In this document: positions 16,182 to 24,974 of the stretch, piece after piece
Layout of the letters: each line of letters begins with the position of its first letter
How positions within the stretch are numbered: position 1 is the first letter of the stretch
Origin: an uncultured Chloroflexota bacterium
Lineage (GTDB): Bacteria; Chloroflexota; UBA4733
DNA: 64,000 bases
Reading direction: 5' to 3'
Assembly (NCBI GenBank): GCA_937967325.1
Contig: CALBSQ010000361.1
Span: 1 to 64,000, forward strand
Notes under the pieces: generated by a model
Databases searched by the model: none
What the model was told of the DNA's origin: nothing
What the model saw: only the letters and a program-made list of their open reading frames with translations
Program-made: the position numbers and the translations under genes

Positions 16182-16726
16182 CGCCGCGCCTCTCTTCCAG
16201 ATCTGGTCCGGCACTCATGTATCACATCACGGGAGCACGAGCATCTACGCATACGGGAAGCACATCGACCAAGCATGTTGCCACCTCGTGCCCTGTTAGT
16301 GTACTACTTCGCTCAACGCCGCGGCAGTGTACCGCACAAGAGGGACATTCGTACGCGCGCATGTGACGATACCATGTCGATTGCAAGCGCTTCCGCAAGT
16401 ACTATCAGAGGTCCATCGTGAACGGACGTTGCTGCCGTCGTTCAGCTCACTTACCTCGCCGCGCAAGCCGGCGCCGCGAAGAACGAGACGATGTTGGGAC
16501 GAGCCTGTGCCGGCAATATGCCGCCGACTAGCCTGATCAATCGCTTGAGTAGCGCAAGTGCAAGAGGCAACGAACTGAGCATTCCCGCTGTGCTGGGCTG
16601 ACGTTGACACTGCTCTCGGGCCGGGAAGGGATCACTGGGCACGCGGTGATGACCTGCACCTGCATCACCGTGGCGCGCGCCAGCGCTCAGCGGCGCCGAT
16701 GCTGCGTGAACCTGTTCCGCTTTCCG
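16182..16726. other. Intergenic region upstream of the galE operon
   Basis: About 545 bp with no convincing gene. Short open frames here lack ribosome binding sites and family features. It contains the LacI-like operator at 16380-16398 and is presumably the promoter region for the minus-strand glycan operon. I could not identify a clear -35/-10 pair. Confidence 0.6.
16380..16398. promoter_or_regulatory. LacI-family-like operator upstream of galE
   Basis: ATTGCAAGCGCTTCCGCAA has the central CG and near-palindromic AAGCGCTT core typical of LacI/CcpA-type operators, with one mismatch to a catabolite-responsive consensus. It is about 200 bp upstream of galE. No LacI-family gene is present in the window, so any regulator acts in trans. 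Confidence 0.35.
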
Positions 16727-17548
16727 TTAGTGCGGCGCCTTGGCCTCGGCGCCGCAGGGGCCGCCACCGATGGCAATATCGCGCAACACCTCTCGGCCCT
16801 GCATGTCGTACAGCGGGAAGTAGTACTTGGACAGCTCGTGCGCCGACACGCCGGCGTAGTGGCAAATGTAGGAGCGGCGGAAGCGATTGGCCGAGCGGTT
16901 GGGGTTCGAGCCGTGGATGAGGTTGCCGCCAAAGAAGAGCACGTCGCCGGGCGCCATATGCACCGGCACCTTTTCAAGGCCTTCTGGGACCGGCACGAAC
17001 TGCTTGCTGAAGGAGACGGTAAGGTCGGCCTCCTCAGGACAGAAGACGTCCAGCAAGTGGCTGCCGGGCGCCACGAAGAGGCAGCCGTTCTCCTCATCGA
17101 TCTCATCCATCGCCAGCCAGGAGGCGATGCAGGTACCGGGGTGGACCTTGAGGTAGAAGTTATCCTGGTGGAAGGCCTGCCCGCGGCCCGTCGGAGGCTT
17201 CCAGTAATACATACTTTGGGCGGCAATGGCATCCTCACCGAGGAGCGCCCGGAGAATGTCGGCATACGCCGGGTGCAGCATGTAGCGCATTGCAACGTCT
17301 GATACGCGGTGCGGGTGCATCATGCGCGGATAGGCGAGGAGGATGTCCCCCTGCGCTTTTGCCTCGGCCAGCGGTACCGCCTTGAAGCAGCCCGGGATGG
17401 AGCCCAGCGCGTAGAGCCGATCGGTCTCTGCCCGCAGCTCCGTTATCTCAGCGGGAGCAATGAGGTTGCGGACAATGATGTAGCCATCTTTGTGGAAGCC
17501 CGCAACCTGGTCGGCAGATAGCGTCTTCTCGGCAACGAGCGTGGCCAT
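16727..17548 (-). CDS. Phytanoyl-CoA dioxygenase (PhyH) family Fe(II)/2-oxoglutarate oxygenase
   Basis: 273 residues from the ATG at 17548, which has GGGGAG six bases upstream; the open frame extends further but without such a site. The iron triad is visible: HxD as AFHQDNFYLKV, and the distal His in LIHGSNPNRSANRFRRS, with the Arg of that segment binding 2-oxoglutarate. SWLAMDEIDEENGCLFVAPGSH is the signature strand pair of the family. These enzymes hydroxylate small molecules; the substrate is unknown. The gene is divergent from an AraC regulator that precedes a sugar importer, so it may act on an imported compound. Confidence 0.88.
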   Translation of the reverse strand: MATLVAEKTLSADQVAGFHKDGYIIVRNLIAPAEITELRAETDRLYALGSIPGCFKAVPLAEAKAQGDILLAYPRMMHPHRVSDVAMRYMLHPAYADILRALLGEDAIAAQSMYYWKPPTGRGQAFHQDNFYLKVHPGTCIASWLAMDEIDEENGCLFVAPGSHLLDVFCPEEADLTVSFSKQFVPVPEGLEKVPVHMAPGDVLFFGGNLIHGSNPNRSANRFRRSYICHYAGVSAHELSKYYFPLYDMQGREVLRDIAIGGGPCGAEAKAPH

Positions 17549-17646
17549 TGTGATCTCCCCTTCCATCATGTCACTCCGACGTTCTGTGCTACACAGCATA
17601 GGTCCAATGTGGACAGTGAGCAATGCACGGTGTGGTCGCCGGCATG

Positions 17647-17652
17647 TATAAT
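17647..17652 (+). promoter_or_regulatory. Candidate -10 element (TATAAT) for the AraC-family gene
   Basis: A perfect TATAAT lies 62 bp upstream of the AraC start codon. Seventeen bases upstream is TGCACG, which shares only three positions with TTGACA, so a weak or activator-dependent promoter is likely. Confidence 0.45.
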
Positions 17653-17713
17653 CCTGCTACGCAATGTATAGTGCCACGGCCAGAAATTCGCCCGGTAAAG
17701 CGAGGTGGACGGG

Positions 17714-18679
17714 ATGGACACGCCGTCACCTCCGCCAGGCGTGCTGGTGGCCGACCATTTCCACCGCGGCGCCGACTATGAGACGCGGCGACGGGCGGGG
17801 ACGCGGGATTGGCTCATCGCCTATACCATTGCCGGCGTGGGCTACTACCGCGGTGGCGGCACGACGTTCCTTGCTCGACCGGGCGACGTGACATTGCTCC
17901 CGCCCGGCGTGCCGCACGACTATGCCGGCCCTCCCGAAGGGATCTGGGACTTCGTTTGGGCCCACTTCTTGCCCCGCCCCAGCTGGATACCGTGGCTGCA
18001 ATTGCCGGTCGTCGCCGGCGGCTTGCGCTGTCTGACGATCACCTCCGCGGACCGCCGCGACCGCATTGTCGCCGCTTTCGAGCGCGTAGTGGTCGACGCG
18101 CGGGCCGGACGGGCCCATGGCGCTCTGGCCGACGACACGGCTCCGAGCACGGCGGACCGCTACCAGCGGGCCCCCAGTGTCCTGACCGAGGAGCTGGCCC
18201 TCAACGCCCTGGAAGAAGTGTTGCTGCTCTGCGCCCGGGAGCAGGTTGGCGGCGAGGTGTCTGGACTCGATCCGCGCATTCGGCACATACTGGACCTTCT
18301 TGCCACCGATCTAACGAACGCGCACGAGGTGGCGGAACTGGCCGGGCGGGTAGCCCTCTCTCCCTCGCGGCTGGCCCACCTGTTCAGGGCGCAAGTGGGG
18401 AACTCGGTGCTCGACACCCTGTTACAGATGCGTTTGCACCAGGCAGCGCGACTCCTCAAGTACACCACGCAGGGGATCGGGGAGATCAGCCGGGTTGTCG
18501 GCTTTCGGTCTCCCTACTACTTCAGCCGCCAGTTCCACCAGCGCTACGGGCTGAGCGCCAGCGCCTATCGTGCTGCCGTGGCCCACATCCCGATGCACCA
18601 GGCAGTGGGCGCCGTGGCGCAACTCTCCAGCGATACGCTGAGTCCGGTCCCCACGCGGGGCCGGGGCGCCCAGCAATAA
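17714..18679 (+). CDS. AraC-family transcriptional regulator
   Basis: 321 residues. The ATG at 17714 has GCGAGG about eight bases upstream; a GTG at 17705 lies too close to that site. The N-terminal cupin-like sensor (residues about 10-130) carries YTIAGVGYYR, RPGDVTLLPPGVPHDY and WAHF, as in arabinose and other sugar sensors. The C-terminal double helix-turn-helix (about 205-300) includes VALSPSRLAHLFRAQVG and the second helix YYFSRQFHQRYGLSASAYR. It probably senses a sugar and controls the downstream importer (18894-22325), the divergent PhyH gene, or both. The regulated sites cannot be picked out by eye. Confidence 0.9.
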   Translation: MDTPSPPPGVLVADHFHRGADYETRRRAGTRDWLIAYTIAGVGYYRGGGTTFLARPGDVTLLPPGVPHDYAGPPEGIWDFVWAHFLPRPSWIPWLQLPVVAGGLRCLTITSADRRDRIVAAFERVVVDARAGRAHGALADDTAPSTADRYQRAPSVLTEELALNALEEVLLLCAREQVGGEVSGLDPRIRHILDLLATDLTNAHEVAELAGRVALSPSRLAHLFRAQVGNSVLDTLLQMRLHQAARLLKYTTQGIGEISRVVGFRSPYYFSRQFHQRYGLSASAYRAAVAHIPMHQAVGAVAQLSSDTLSPVPTRGRGAQQ

Positions 18680-18893
18680 GCCCGCCTGGCCATCCGAGTG
18701 GCCAGGACGTAGCAGTATGGTGCATGGGTATAGCCGTCTCGTGCATTGCCGCGCCCCTGTCCTGCCGCACAATACGTGCTGGACACGTCCTTCTGCTGCT
18801 GCCATGTTGGTTGTGTAGACGCAAAGGAAGGACGTTGGCGGACACGAGGACGCGTAGAAATCGACGGTGGCGTGTACTTGGAGAGGGGAGACC

Positions 18894-20438
18894 ATGAAAC
18901 CGACTGCTTCGACCACTCCCAAATGCTATTCTCGCCGCGCGGCCTTGCGTGACGCCGGCAGGTTCTCGTTGCTCGCGGGTGGGCTCGCATTGCTGTCGGC
19001 CTGTGGCTCCAGCGTGCCGGCCGCCGTGACGTCATCGGCCAGTGCCGCGGCCACGGTGACCAACGCGACTACCACCGCGTCGTCGCCGGCTGCAGCTACG
19101 CCGGCTACCCAGGCATCCTCGGCGACCACTGCCGTGTCCGCCACCGTAACGGCGGCGTCCTCGAGCACAGCGGCGGCGGCCGCAGCCGCGTCGGCGCCCA
19201 GCGGCGCCAAAGGAGCCGTCAAGTTCTTCGCTCGCGGGGACACGGCGATCTTCAACGTGTTCCATCAGATTAGCGATGCCTTCCACAAGGATTATCCGGA
19301 CGTTGCCGTCACCATCGAGGAGGTGCCGGGTGACTTCCACCAGAAGCTGCAAGTGGAGATTGCCGGAGGCAACATTCCTGACGCGGCCTTCGAGTGCGAC
19401 TGCACGCTCGGACCGGACGTCCAGGCCGGCGCCGTAGAAGCGCTGGATAGCTACCTGGCGAAGGGCAAGGTGTCGTCCGACCAGTTTTGGCCGATTGCTT
19501 TCTACGCCTCCACCTACGCCAACAAGAAGTGGGGGATGCCGTACGACGGCGGCTCGGTGGTGCTGTACTACAACAAGGACCTGTTTCAAGCCGCCCAGGT
19601 TCCTAACCTCGATCCAACGACGCCGGCCAAGTGGGACGACATCCTGACCATGGCCAAGAAGCTCACCCTGGACTTCGACGGCAAGCACTCCGGCGACGCC
19701 GGCTTCAATCCGGCTAAGATCAAGCAGTATGGTCTCGATCCGAGCAGGGGGTACTGGCAGGTCTACGTGTGGGCATTCGGCGGCGAGGTGATCACCAAGG
19801 ACGGACAGGCGCCGCTCGACTCGGCGGAGGCTGCCGACGGGCTCCAGTTCCTGGCCGACCTGGGCGCCAAGCACAACGTCTCCCCGGCGCCGCAGTTCAC
19901 CCAGTCGTCGCCCATCTCCTTTAACACCGGTAACGTCGCCATGGTGTACGACGGAGTCTGGTCGAGCGTGCGCTACCGGCAGAACAAGTTTGCCTGGGAC
20001 GTGGCCCCCTTCCCGCAACAGAAGGCGCAGGTCTCCACCGGCTGGTACTCGCCGCTGTCGCTCATGGCCGGCGCCAAGAACAAGGACGCCGCCTGGGAGT
20101 GGATCTATTACTGCACCAGCGAGCCGGGCCAGAAGATCGTCTCCGGGCTTGGCCAGGACGTACCCACGATCCAGGCACTCGCCAACAGCAACGCCTTCCT
20201 GAACCCGTCGGTTCCGCCACAGCACAAGCAGGTATTCCTCGACCAGATGGGGGCGAATCTGCTTCGCGTGCCGGGCGATCAGTACGGTTCCTACTTCGGC
20301 GGCCAGGTGACGAAGTTTCGTGAGGCGTTCAATAAAGCCTACGATCCGGTCTGGCGCGGGCAGACCACCGCGTCGACGGCCGCGAAGTCGGTGCGGCCCA
20401 TCCTGGAGTCCATTCTCAAGGAAGCCAAGTTTCCATAG
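18894..20438 (+). CDS. Sugar ABC transporter solute-binding lipoprotein (family 1)
   Basis: 514 residues from the ATG at 18894, with a strong GAGAGGGGAG three bases upstream. The N-terminus has an Arg-rich start and a hydrophobic stretch ending in lipobox LLSAC, so it is a lipoprotein; SRRAALRDAG could direct Tat export. An Ala/Ser/Thr-rich linker of about 60 residues follows. The binding domain then shows family-1 features such as WGMPYDGGSVVLYYNKDLF and NTGNVAMVYDGVWSS. It captures a sugar or oligosaccharide outside the membrane and hands it to the two permeases encoded next. The same type of linker occurs in the binding protein at 41591. Confidence 0.92.
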   Translation: MKPTASTTPKCYSRRAALRDAGRFSLLAGGLALLSACGSSVPAAVTSSASAAATVTNATTTASSPAAATPATQASSATTAVSATVTAASSSTAAAAAAASAPSGAKGAVKFFARGDTAIFNVFHQISDAFHKDYPDVAVTIEEVPGDFHQKLQVEIAGGNIPDAAFECDCTLGPDVQAGAVEALDSYLAKGKVSSDQFWPIAFYASTYANKKWGMPYDGGSVVLYYNKDLFQAAQVPNLDPTTPAKWDDILTMAKKLTLDFDGKHSGDAGFNPAKIKQYGLDPSRGYWQVYVWAFGGEVITKDGQAPLDSAEAADGLQFLADLGAKHNVSPAPQFTQSSPISFNTGNVAMVYDGVWSSVRYRQNKFAWDVAPFPQQKAQVSTGWYSPLSLMAGAKNKDAAWEWIYYCTSEPGQKIVSGLGQDVPTIQALANSNAFLNPSVPPQHKQVFLDQMGANLLRVPGDQYGSYFGGQVTKFREAFNKAYDPVWRGQTTASTAAKSVRPILESILKEAKFP

Positions 20439-20454
20439 CAGGGGGCGACACGCC

Positions 20455-21417
20455 ATGGCCATAGCGTCGCGAACGGCGCCGCCGGATCGGAGCGTGGCGT
20501 TCTTCCGGCGGCTGGGGTTTCGTGAGGCGCTCGACGGCTGGCTGTTTGCGCTGCCGGCCATGCTCGGTTTCATCATCTTCGCCGCGGGCCCGGTGCTGGC
20601 CTCGCTATATCTCAGCTTCACCGAGTACAATATCGTCAAGCCGCCGCACTTCGTGGGACCGGCAAACTACATCTCCTTGCTCACCAACGATCCGCAGATG
20701 CGGCAATCGCTGCTCAGTACCCTCTATTACGCTTCGCTCACCATCCCGCTCAGCCTCCTGCTGAGCTTGCTCGTCGCCCTCCTGCTGAACCAGCCGGTGC
20801 GCGGGGTCGCGCTCTACCGCACCCTGTGGTACCTCCCCGTCCTGGTGCCCGCCGTGGCCACCGGCACGCTCTGGCGCTGGGCGCTGAACACCGACTTCGG
20901 GCTGGTCAACTGGCCGCTCAAGCTGCTGGGCATCCCGGCGCCGGGCTGGTTGACCGATCCGAAGTACACGGTGCCGTCGCTGGTGGTAATATCGCTCTGG
21001 GGCGTCGGCGGGACGGTCTTGATCCTCCTGGCCGGGCTCCAAGGTGTGCCGCAGTCGCTGTTGGAAGCGGCCGAGATTGACGGGGCGGGCGCAGTCGCCC
21101 GCTTTCGACACGTCACCTTGCCGATGCTGTCGCCCGTGATCTTCTTCAATCTCGTCCTCGGCCTGATCGGCGCGCTGCAGGTGTTTACCATCGTCTACGT
21201 CATCTGGACTCCCACCGGCGGCGGCGCGACCGCTGGCCCCGAAGATGCGGGGCTCTTCTTCGTCCTCTATCTCTATCGAGTAGGCTTCGAGAATTTCCAA
21301 ATGGGCTACGCCTCAGCGCTGGCTTGGATCCTGTTCCTCCTGATCATGATCTGCACGGGCATACTCTTCCGTTACCAGCGCCGCTGGGTGTACTACGAAG
21401 GCGGAAGGGCGAGATAG
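20455..21417 (+). CDS. Sugar ABC transporter permease (MalF/UgpA type)
   Basis: 320 residues. The ATG at 20455 follows AGGGGG by nine bases and is 16 bp after the binding-protein stop. Six membrane segments are predicted, beginning with WLFALPAMLGFIIFAAGPVL. The EAA loop that contacts the ATPase reads EAAEIDGAGAVARFRHVTLP. Paired with the downstream permease it forms the translocation channel. No ATPase gene is adjacent, so the system probably shares a multitask ATPase encoded elsewhere, as is usual for this family in Gram-positive-like bacteria. Confidence 0.92.
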   Translation: MAIASRTAPPDRSVAFFRRLGFREALDGWLFALPAMLGFIIFAAGPVLASLYLSFTEYNIVKPPHFVGPANYISLLTNDPQMRQSLLSTLYYASLTIPLSLLLSLLVALLLNQPVRGVALYRTLWYLPVLVPAVATGTLWRWALNTDFGLVNWPLKLLGIPAPGWLTDPKYTVPSLVVISLWGVGGTVLILLAGLQGVPQSLLEAAEIDGAGAVARFRHVTLPMLSPVIFFNLVLGLIGALQVFTIVYVIWTPTGGGATAGPEDAGLFFVLYLYRVGFENFQMGYASALAWILFLLIMICTGILFRYQRRWVYYEGGRAR

Positions 21418-21419
21418 CC

Positions 21420-22325
21420 ATGGCCACGCTGACACGACCTGCCGGAGCGCTCCAGCCCGCCACGACGCGCGGACTGTCCGCGCAGCGGCGGCGTCGCCGC
21501 CGTGCCGGTCTCGTCGTCGCGTACACGCTGCTGACCATCGGAGGGCTCGTTGCCTTTCTGCCCTTTCTCTGGCTGCTCTCCAGCTCACTCAAGGCGTCGA
21601 ACGAAGTCTTCGTCTACCCACCGCAATGGCTGCCCAACCCGGTGCGCTGGGCCAACTATGCCCAGGTCTTCTCGGAGGTGCCGGTCGTGCTCTACGCGCG
21701 CAACACGCTGACCATCACCGTGCTGGCGCTGATCGGTACGGTCTGCTCGTCGATCATCTCGGCCTACGCGTTCGCACGGCTGCGCTGGCCGGGACGCGAC
21801 ATCTGCTTTGCCCTGATCCTGGCAACCCTCATGCTCCCCTACGCCGTCACCTTGATCCCCGTCTTCATCCTCTTTAGGGACCTGCACTGGGTGGACACAT
21901 TCCTACCGCTCATCGTGCCGGCCTGGTTCGGCGGCGGCGCCTTCAACATCTTCTTGCTGCGCCAGTTCCTGCTGACCATCCCGATGGAGCTGGAGGAGGC
22001 GGCCCGCATTGACGGCGCCAGCTCGTGGACCATCCTGCGGCAAATCATCGTGCCGTTGGCCAGGCCGGCCATCGCCGTGGTCGCAATCTTCGGCTTCCAG
22101 TACCATTGGAACGACTTTTTGGCGCCGCTGATCTTCCTCAATAGCAACGACAAGTGGACGTTGGCGCTCGGCTTGAACTCGCTGCAAGGTCTGGAGTGGG
22201 GCCGCGACACCACCAACCTCATCATGGCCATGTCCGTGATGATGATTGTTCCCGTTGTGGTGCTCTTCCTGCTGGCGCAACGCACCTTCATCCAAGGAAT
22301 CGTCCTCACCGGGCTGAAGGGCTGA
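21420..22325 (+). CDS. Sugar ABC transporter permease (MalG/UgpE type)
   Basis: 301 residues from an ATG two bases after the previous stop. After a basic N-terminus (AQRRRRRRAG) come six membrane segments, starting with VVAYTLLTIGGLVAFLPFLW. The EAA loop is EEAARIDGASSWTILRQIIVP. The C-terminal LAQRTFIQGIVLTGLKG is the common ending of MalG-type permeases, so the gene is complete. It is the last gene of the importer operon. Confidence 0.93.
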   Translation: MATLTRPAGALQPATTRGLSAQRRRRRRAGLVVAYTLLTIGGLVAFLPFLWLLSSSLKASNEVFVYPPQWLPNPVRWANYAQVFSEVPVVLYARNTLTITVLALIGTVCSSIISAYAFARLRWPGRDICFALILATLMLPYAVTLIPVFILFRDLHWVDTFLPLIVPAWFGGGAFNIFLLRQFLLTIPMELEEAARIDGASSWTILRQIIVPLARPAIAVVAIFGFQYHWNDFLAPLIFLNSNDKWTLALGLNSLQGLEWGRDTTNLIMAMSVMMIVPVVVLFLLAQRTFIQGIVLTGLKG

Positions 22326-22374
22326 GCGGAAGTGCTACGGTGGTAGGCAAGAAACGATGAACCGAGGTGGAGCC

Positions 22375-22980
22375 ATGGCGCAGCGCATCTTTGCCCCCTG
22401 GGCCGAGCTAGTGCCCGGGCGGGACCGCCCGACGACGGTAGACGAGCTGATGGCGCTCCCTGAGGATGGCTGGATGTATGAGCTGGTCGAAGGGAGATTG
22501 GTACGCATGCCTCCGGGGTCAGGTGGAGACTCATGGACGGCGATGAGCCTCGGAGCGGCCCTGACGAATTTCGTATTCGCCGGCGATCTTGGCCGCGTCA
22601 CCGGGGAAGGTGGCGCTCATGTCCTGAGCGGACCGGGTGAACCGGCGACTGCCGTCGCTCCGGACTCCGCCTTCGTCCGCGAAGGTCGCTACCCGCCGCC
22701 CAGCTCGCCTGACTTCCGGCGCCCCTGGCGCCTCGCCCGCGACCTGGCCGTCGAGGTCGTCTCTCCAAACCAGTATCGGCCGGAGATGGCCGAGAAGGCC
22801 AGGCTCTACCTCAGGGCGGGCGTCAGGCTGCTCTGGATGGTCTGGCCGAAGTATGGCCAGGTCGACGTTTGGCGTCCAGGCGGTGATCAGCCCGTAGCAA
22901 CCTTAGGTCCCGAGGATCAGTTGGATGGATTGGACGTGCTGCCTGGGTTCACCTACCCGGTCCGGCGGCTGTTCGAATAG
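22375..22980 (+). CDS. Uma2-family (DUF820) restriction-endonuclease-fold protein
   Basis: 201 residues from the ATG at 22375, chosen because GAGGTGGAG lies just upstream; an ATG at 22357 is possible. The family pattern is present: ELVEGRLVRMPPGSG near the N-terminus, VAPDSAFV with the conserved PD, then LAVEVVSPNQ and EKARLYLRAGVRLLWMVWP. These give a PD-(D/E)xK-like active site (D of APDSAF, E of VEVVSP, K of EKARLY). Uma2 proteins are abundant in Cyanobacteria and Chloroflexota and often lie near transposable DNA; their biological role is not established. Two relatives lie at 37595 and 52662. Confidence 0.85.
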   Translation: MAQRIFAPWAELVPGRDRPTTVDELMALPEDGWMYELVEGRLVRMPPGSGGDSWTAMSLGAALTNFVFAGDLGRVTGEGGAHVLSGPGEPATAVAPDSAFVREGRYPPPSSPDFRRPWRLARDLAVEVVSPNQYRPEMAEKARLYLRAGVRLLWMVWPKYGQVDVWRPGGDQPVATLGPEDQLDGLDVLPGFTYPVRRLFE

Positions 22981-23010
22981 GCAGAGGCCGAACTGTCGTC
23001 GGAAAGGGAT

Positions 23011-23080
23011 CGGCGTGTAGGGGCGCGGCAAGCAGTCTGGGTCCCTACGCAGCGGGGAGAGCGCTCCACCCTACACACCG
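23011..23080. repeat. Imperfect palindromic repeat between convergent genes
   Basis: CGGCGTGTAGGG at 23011-23022 pairs with CCCTACACACCG at 23069-23080 with one mismatch. The GTGTAGGGGC core is shared with hairpins at 24301 and 26965. It lies between the convergent Uma2 and prfB genes and may act as a two-way terminator. Confidence 0.55.
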
Positions 23081-23118
23081 GTCGGCTCAGAATGGCATGT
23101 CGCCTGCCGACTGACCTG

Positions 23119-24223
23119 CTAGCCCTGACCGTCGCGGCCGACGTGCCAGCGCAGATATGCTTCCATGAAGCCATCGAGGTCGCCGTCTAGCACGGCACTG
23201 ACGTTGCTGGTCTCCAGGCCGCTGCGCAAGTCCTTGGCCAGGTTATAAGGGTGTAGGACGTAGTTGCGGATCTGGCTGCCGAAATCGGCGGCGACGAACA
23301 CCCCGCGCAGCTTGGCATCCTCCGCTTCTTGCTCCTCGATCCGCCGCTCCAGCAGGCGCGACCGCAGAATGGTCATGGCTACCTCGCGGTTCTGAATCTG
23401 GGAGCGCTCGTTCTGACAGGTGACGACGATGCCGGTCGGCAGGTGTGTGATGCGCACCGCCGAATCGGTCTTGTTGACGTGCTGACCGCCGGCGCCGGTG
23501 GAACGGTAGGTGTCGATGCGCAAATCGCCAGGGTCGATCTGGATGTCGAGATCCTGCTGGACTTCCGGCATCACCTGCACGAGGGCGAAGGAGGTATGCC
23601 GCCGCTTGGCCGAGTCGAACGGCGAAAGGCGCACCAGCCGGTGCGTCCCTCGCTCGCCGGAGAGGTAGCCGTAGGCATAGGAGCCGCGGATGGTGACCGT
23701 GGCGCTCTTGATGCCGGCCTCTTCGCCCGGCTGCTCGTCCAGTACCTCCGCCTGGAACTTGCGGTTTTCCGCCCAGCGCAGATACATCCGCAGCAGCATC
23801 TCCGCCCAATCCTGGGCCTCAATACCGCCCGCTCCCGACGAGATCTCGACAATTGCGTTGTTGGCGTCGTACTTGCCACCCAGAAGGAGGTCGAACTCCA
23901 TGCGGTCGAGGCGGCGGGCGACCTCACGCGTTTGGCGGTCAATCTGGCCGAGCATCTCCGCGTCGCCGTCAGCCAGCTCCAGCAGCTCTCGCAGATCGTC
24001 GATTTCGTGCTCAACGCGCTGCCAGCGCCCGACCTGCTCCTTGAGCACGTTCAACTGCTGCGTTGTCACCTGCGCAGCGCGAGTATCGTCCCAGAAGTGC
24101 TCAGTCGCGGTGTTAGCCTCTAGCTCGGCAATTTCCTGGATCTTGTCAGGCAAGTCAAAGACGCACCTGCATCTGCTTGGTGCGGCCGGCCAGGTCATTC
24201 AGAAGAGTTGACAGTTCGGACAT
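23119..24223 (-). CDS. prfB: Peptide chain release factor 2 with +1 programmed frameshift
   Basis: The gene is read in two frames: codons 1-22 from the ATG at 24223 to CTT (24160-24158), then, after skipping the T at 24157, from GAC (24156) to 23119. That yields about 367 residues, close to the usual RF2 length. Zero-frame reading ends at TGA (24157-24155). The body has the SPF tripeptide (LSPFDSAKRRHTSF) that recognises UGA/UAA and the catalytic GGQ (STGAGGQHVNKTD). The protein hydrolyses peptidyl-tRNA at UAA and UGA codons. The frameshift lets RF2 control its own level, since slow termination at the UGA favours the shift. A start at 24198 would give an N-terminus unlike RF2 and is rejected. 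No strong ribosome binding site precedes the ATG. Confidence 0.95.
24154..24168 (-). promoter_or_regulatory. prfB +1 frameshift signal: AGGTG, three bases, CTT TGA C
   Basis: Reading on the minus strand, AGGTG (24168-24164) is followed by CGT and then CTTTGAC (24160-24154). This matches the E. coli arrangement, where a Shine-Dalgarno-like run sits three bases before CUU UGA C. Confidence 0.93.
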
Positions 24224-24300
24224 ACTGATGTTAATCAATCCTTGCGTTCACGGTTTGCACTATACCACCAGAAACGAATGCCACGACTTCAGCAACCCGA

Positions 24301-24337
24301 CGGTGTAGGGGCTGGCCTTGTGCCAGCCCCTACACCG
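24301..24337. repeat. Perfect 16-bp hairpin, REP-like
   Basis: CGGTGTAGGGGCTGGC (24301-24316) and its exact reverse complement (24322-24337) enclose the five-base loop CTTGT. The inner core GTGTAGGGGC is repeated at 26981 and in degenerate form at 23014. No U-run follows, so an intrinsic terminator is not certain; a dispersed palindromic repeat family is more likely. Confidence 0.8.
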
Positions 24338-24398
24338 CCCAGACGGATAGGCCGGTCGAATCCTGGTGATCGCCAATCGCGTCCTGCTTCCTACCACC

Positions 24399-24656
24399 TC
24401 ACGCCGCCTCGTCTGCACTGCATGGCTTCGGAGTGGCGGCGACGGCGAGCGCCGCCAGCAAGAAGCCACCGGCGGCCAGGGAGAAGGCGAGCTGGTAGCT
24501 TCCTTGCACATCGAACAGCCAGCCGGCCAGCAGCGGTCCGAGGCTGCCACAAAGCGCGACTGGCCCCGCTAGTACACCGAAGAAGTATTGCGTCGTGCCG
24601 TAGGAGACGATCGTGGTAATGCCGAGGACGACGACCAGGTCCCAGCCGTAGTACGA
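24399..24656 (-). pseudogene. Remnant of an MFS transporter with a large internal deletion
   Basis: The frame encodes SYYGWDLVVVLGITTIVSYG, the start of the first membrane helix of a common MFS subfamily. After about 30 residues it jumps to the last helices of the same kind of protein (LGPLLAGWLFDVQGSYQLAF, then FLLAALAVAATPKP). A complete member has roughly 400 residues and twelve helices; about 300 residues are missing between GVLAGPVA and the next segment. There is no good start codon or ribosome binding site. It is not expected to transport anything. Confidence 0.7.
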
Positions 24657-24974
24657 GCCGCCTGGCTCCGCCCGCCCGGCTCGGATAGCCGGAGAGCGAG
24701 CAGACGTGCGCCGAGTGTACCGCCCACTTGAACATGACTTGCCGCCAGGCCATTGCCAGGTCTGTAACTCGAATTGGGCGCCGGATTTCAGGTGAACCAG
24801 CGACCTTGGGTACCATACCGTGTGCGAGGAGAGGTCAGTGTGGCAGCATCCCTTCCAACCGGTCGAAACAACACGATTACCCGTGCATCGTCGCCCGCGA
24901 CATCGGAGACGCTGGGACGCGAGGACGCGGGCGCATCGGGCCCGCTTCTCGACTCTGCCAAATGGATTCCTACC

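Noticed and set aside
16296..16610. 104-codon minus-strand gene upstream of galE
   Set aside because: It has no ribosome binding site, odd composition (many Ser, Thr, Cys) and no motif; the region is better explained as a promoter region.
17809..18897. 362-codon open frame on the plus strand
   Set aside because: It overlaps the AraC-family gene in another frame and gives an Arg/Pro-rich sequence without any domain.
19032..20639. 535-codon open frame on the minus strand
   Set aside because: It is the antisense shadow of the sugar-binding lipoprotein gene, which has a signal peptide, ribosome binding site and family motifs. High GC creates long antisense frames.
24340..24370. Possible tRNA T-arm (GGTCGAATCC)
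   Set aside because: The TTC of a true T-loop is missing, and no acceptor stem, anticodon arm or CCA can be drawn around it.
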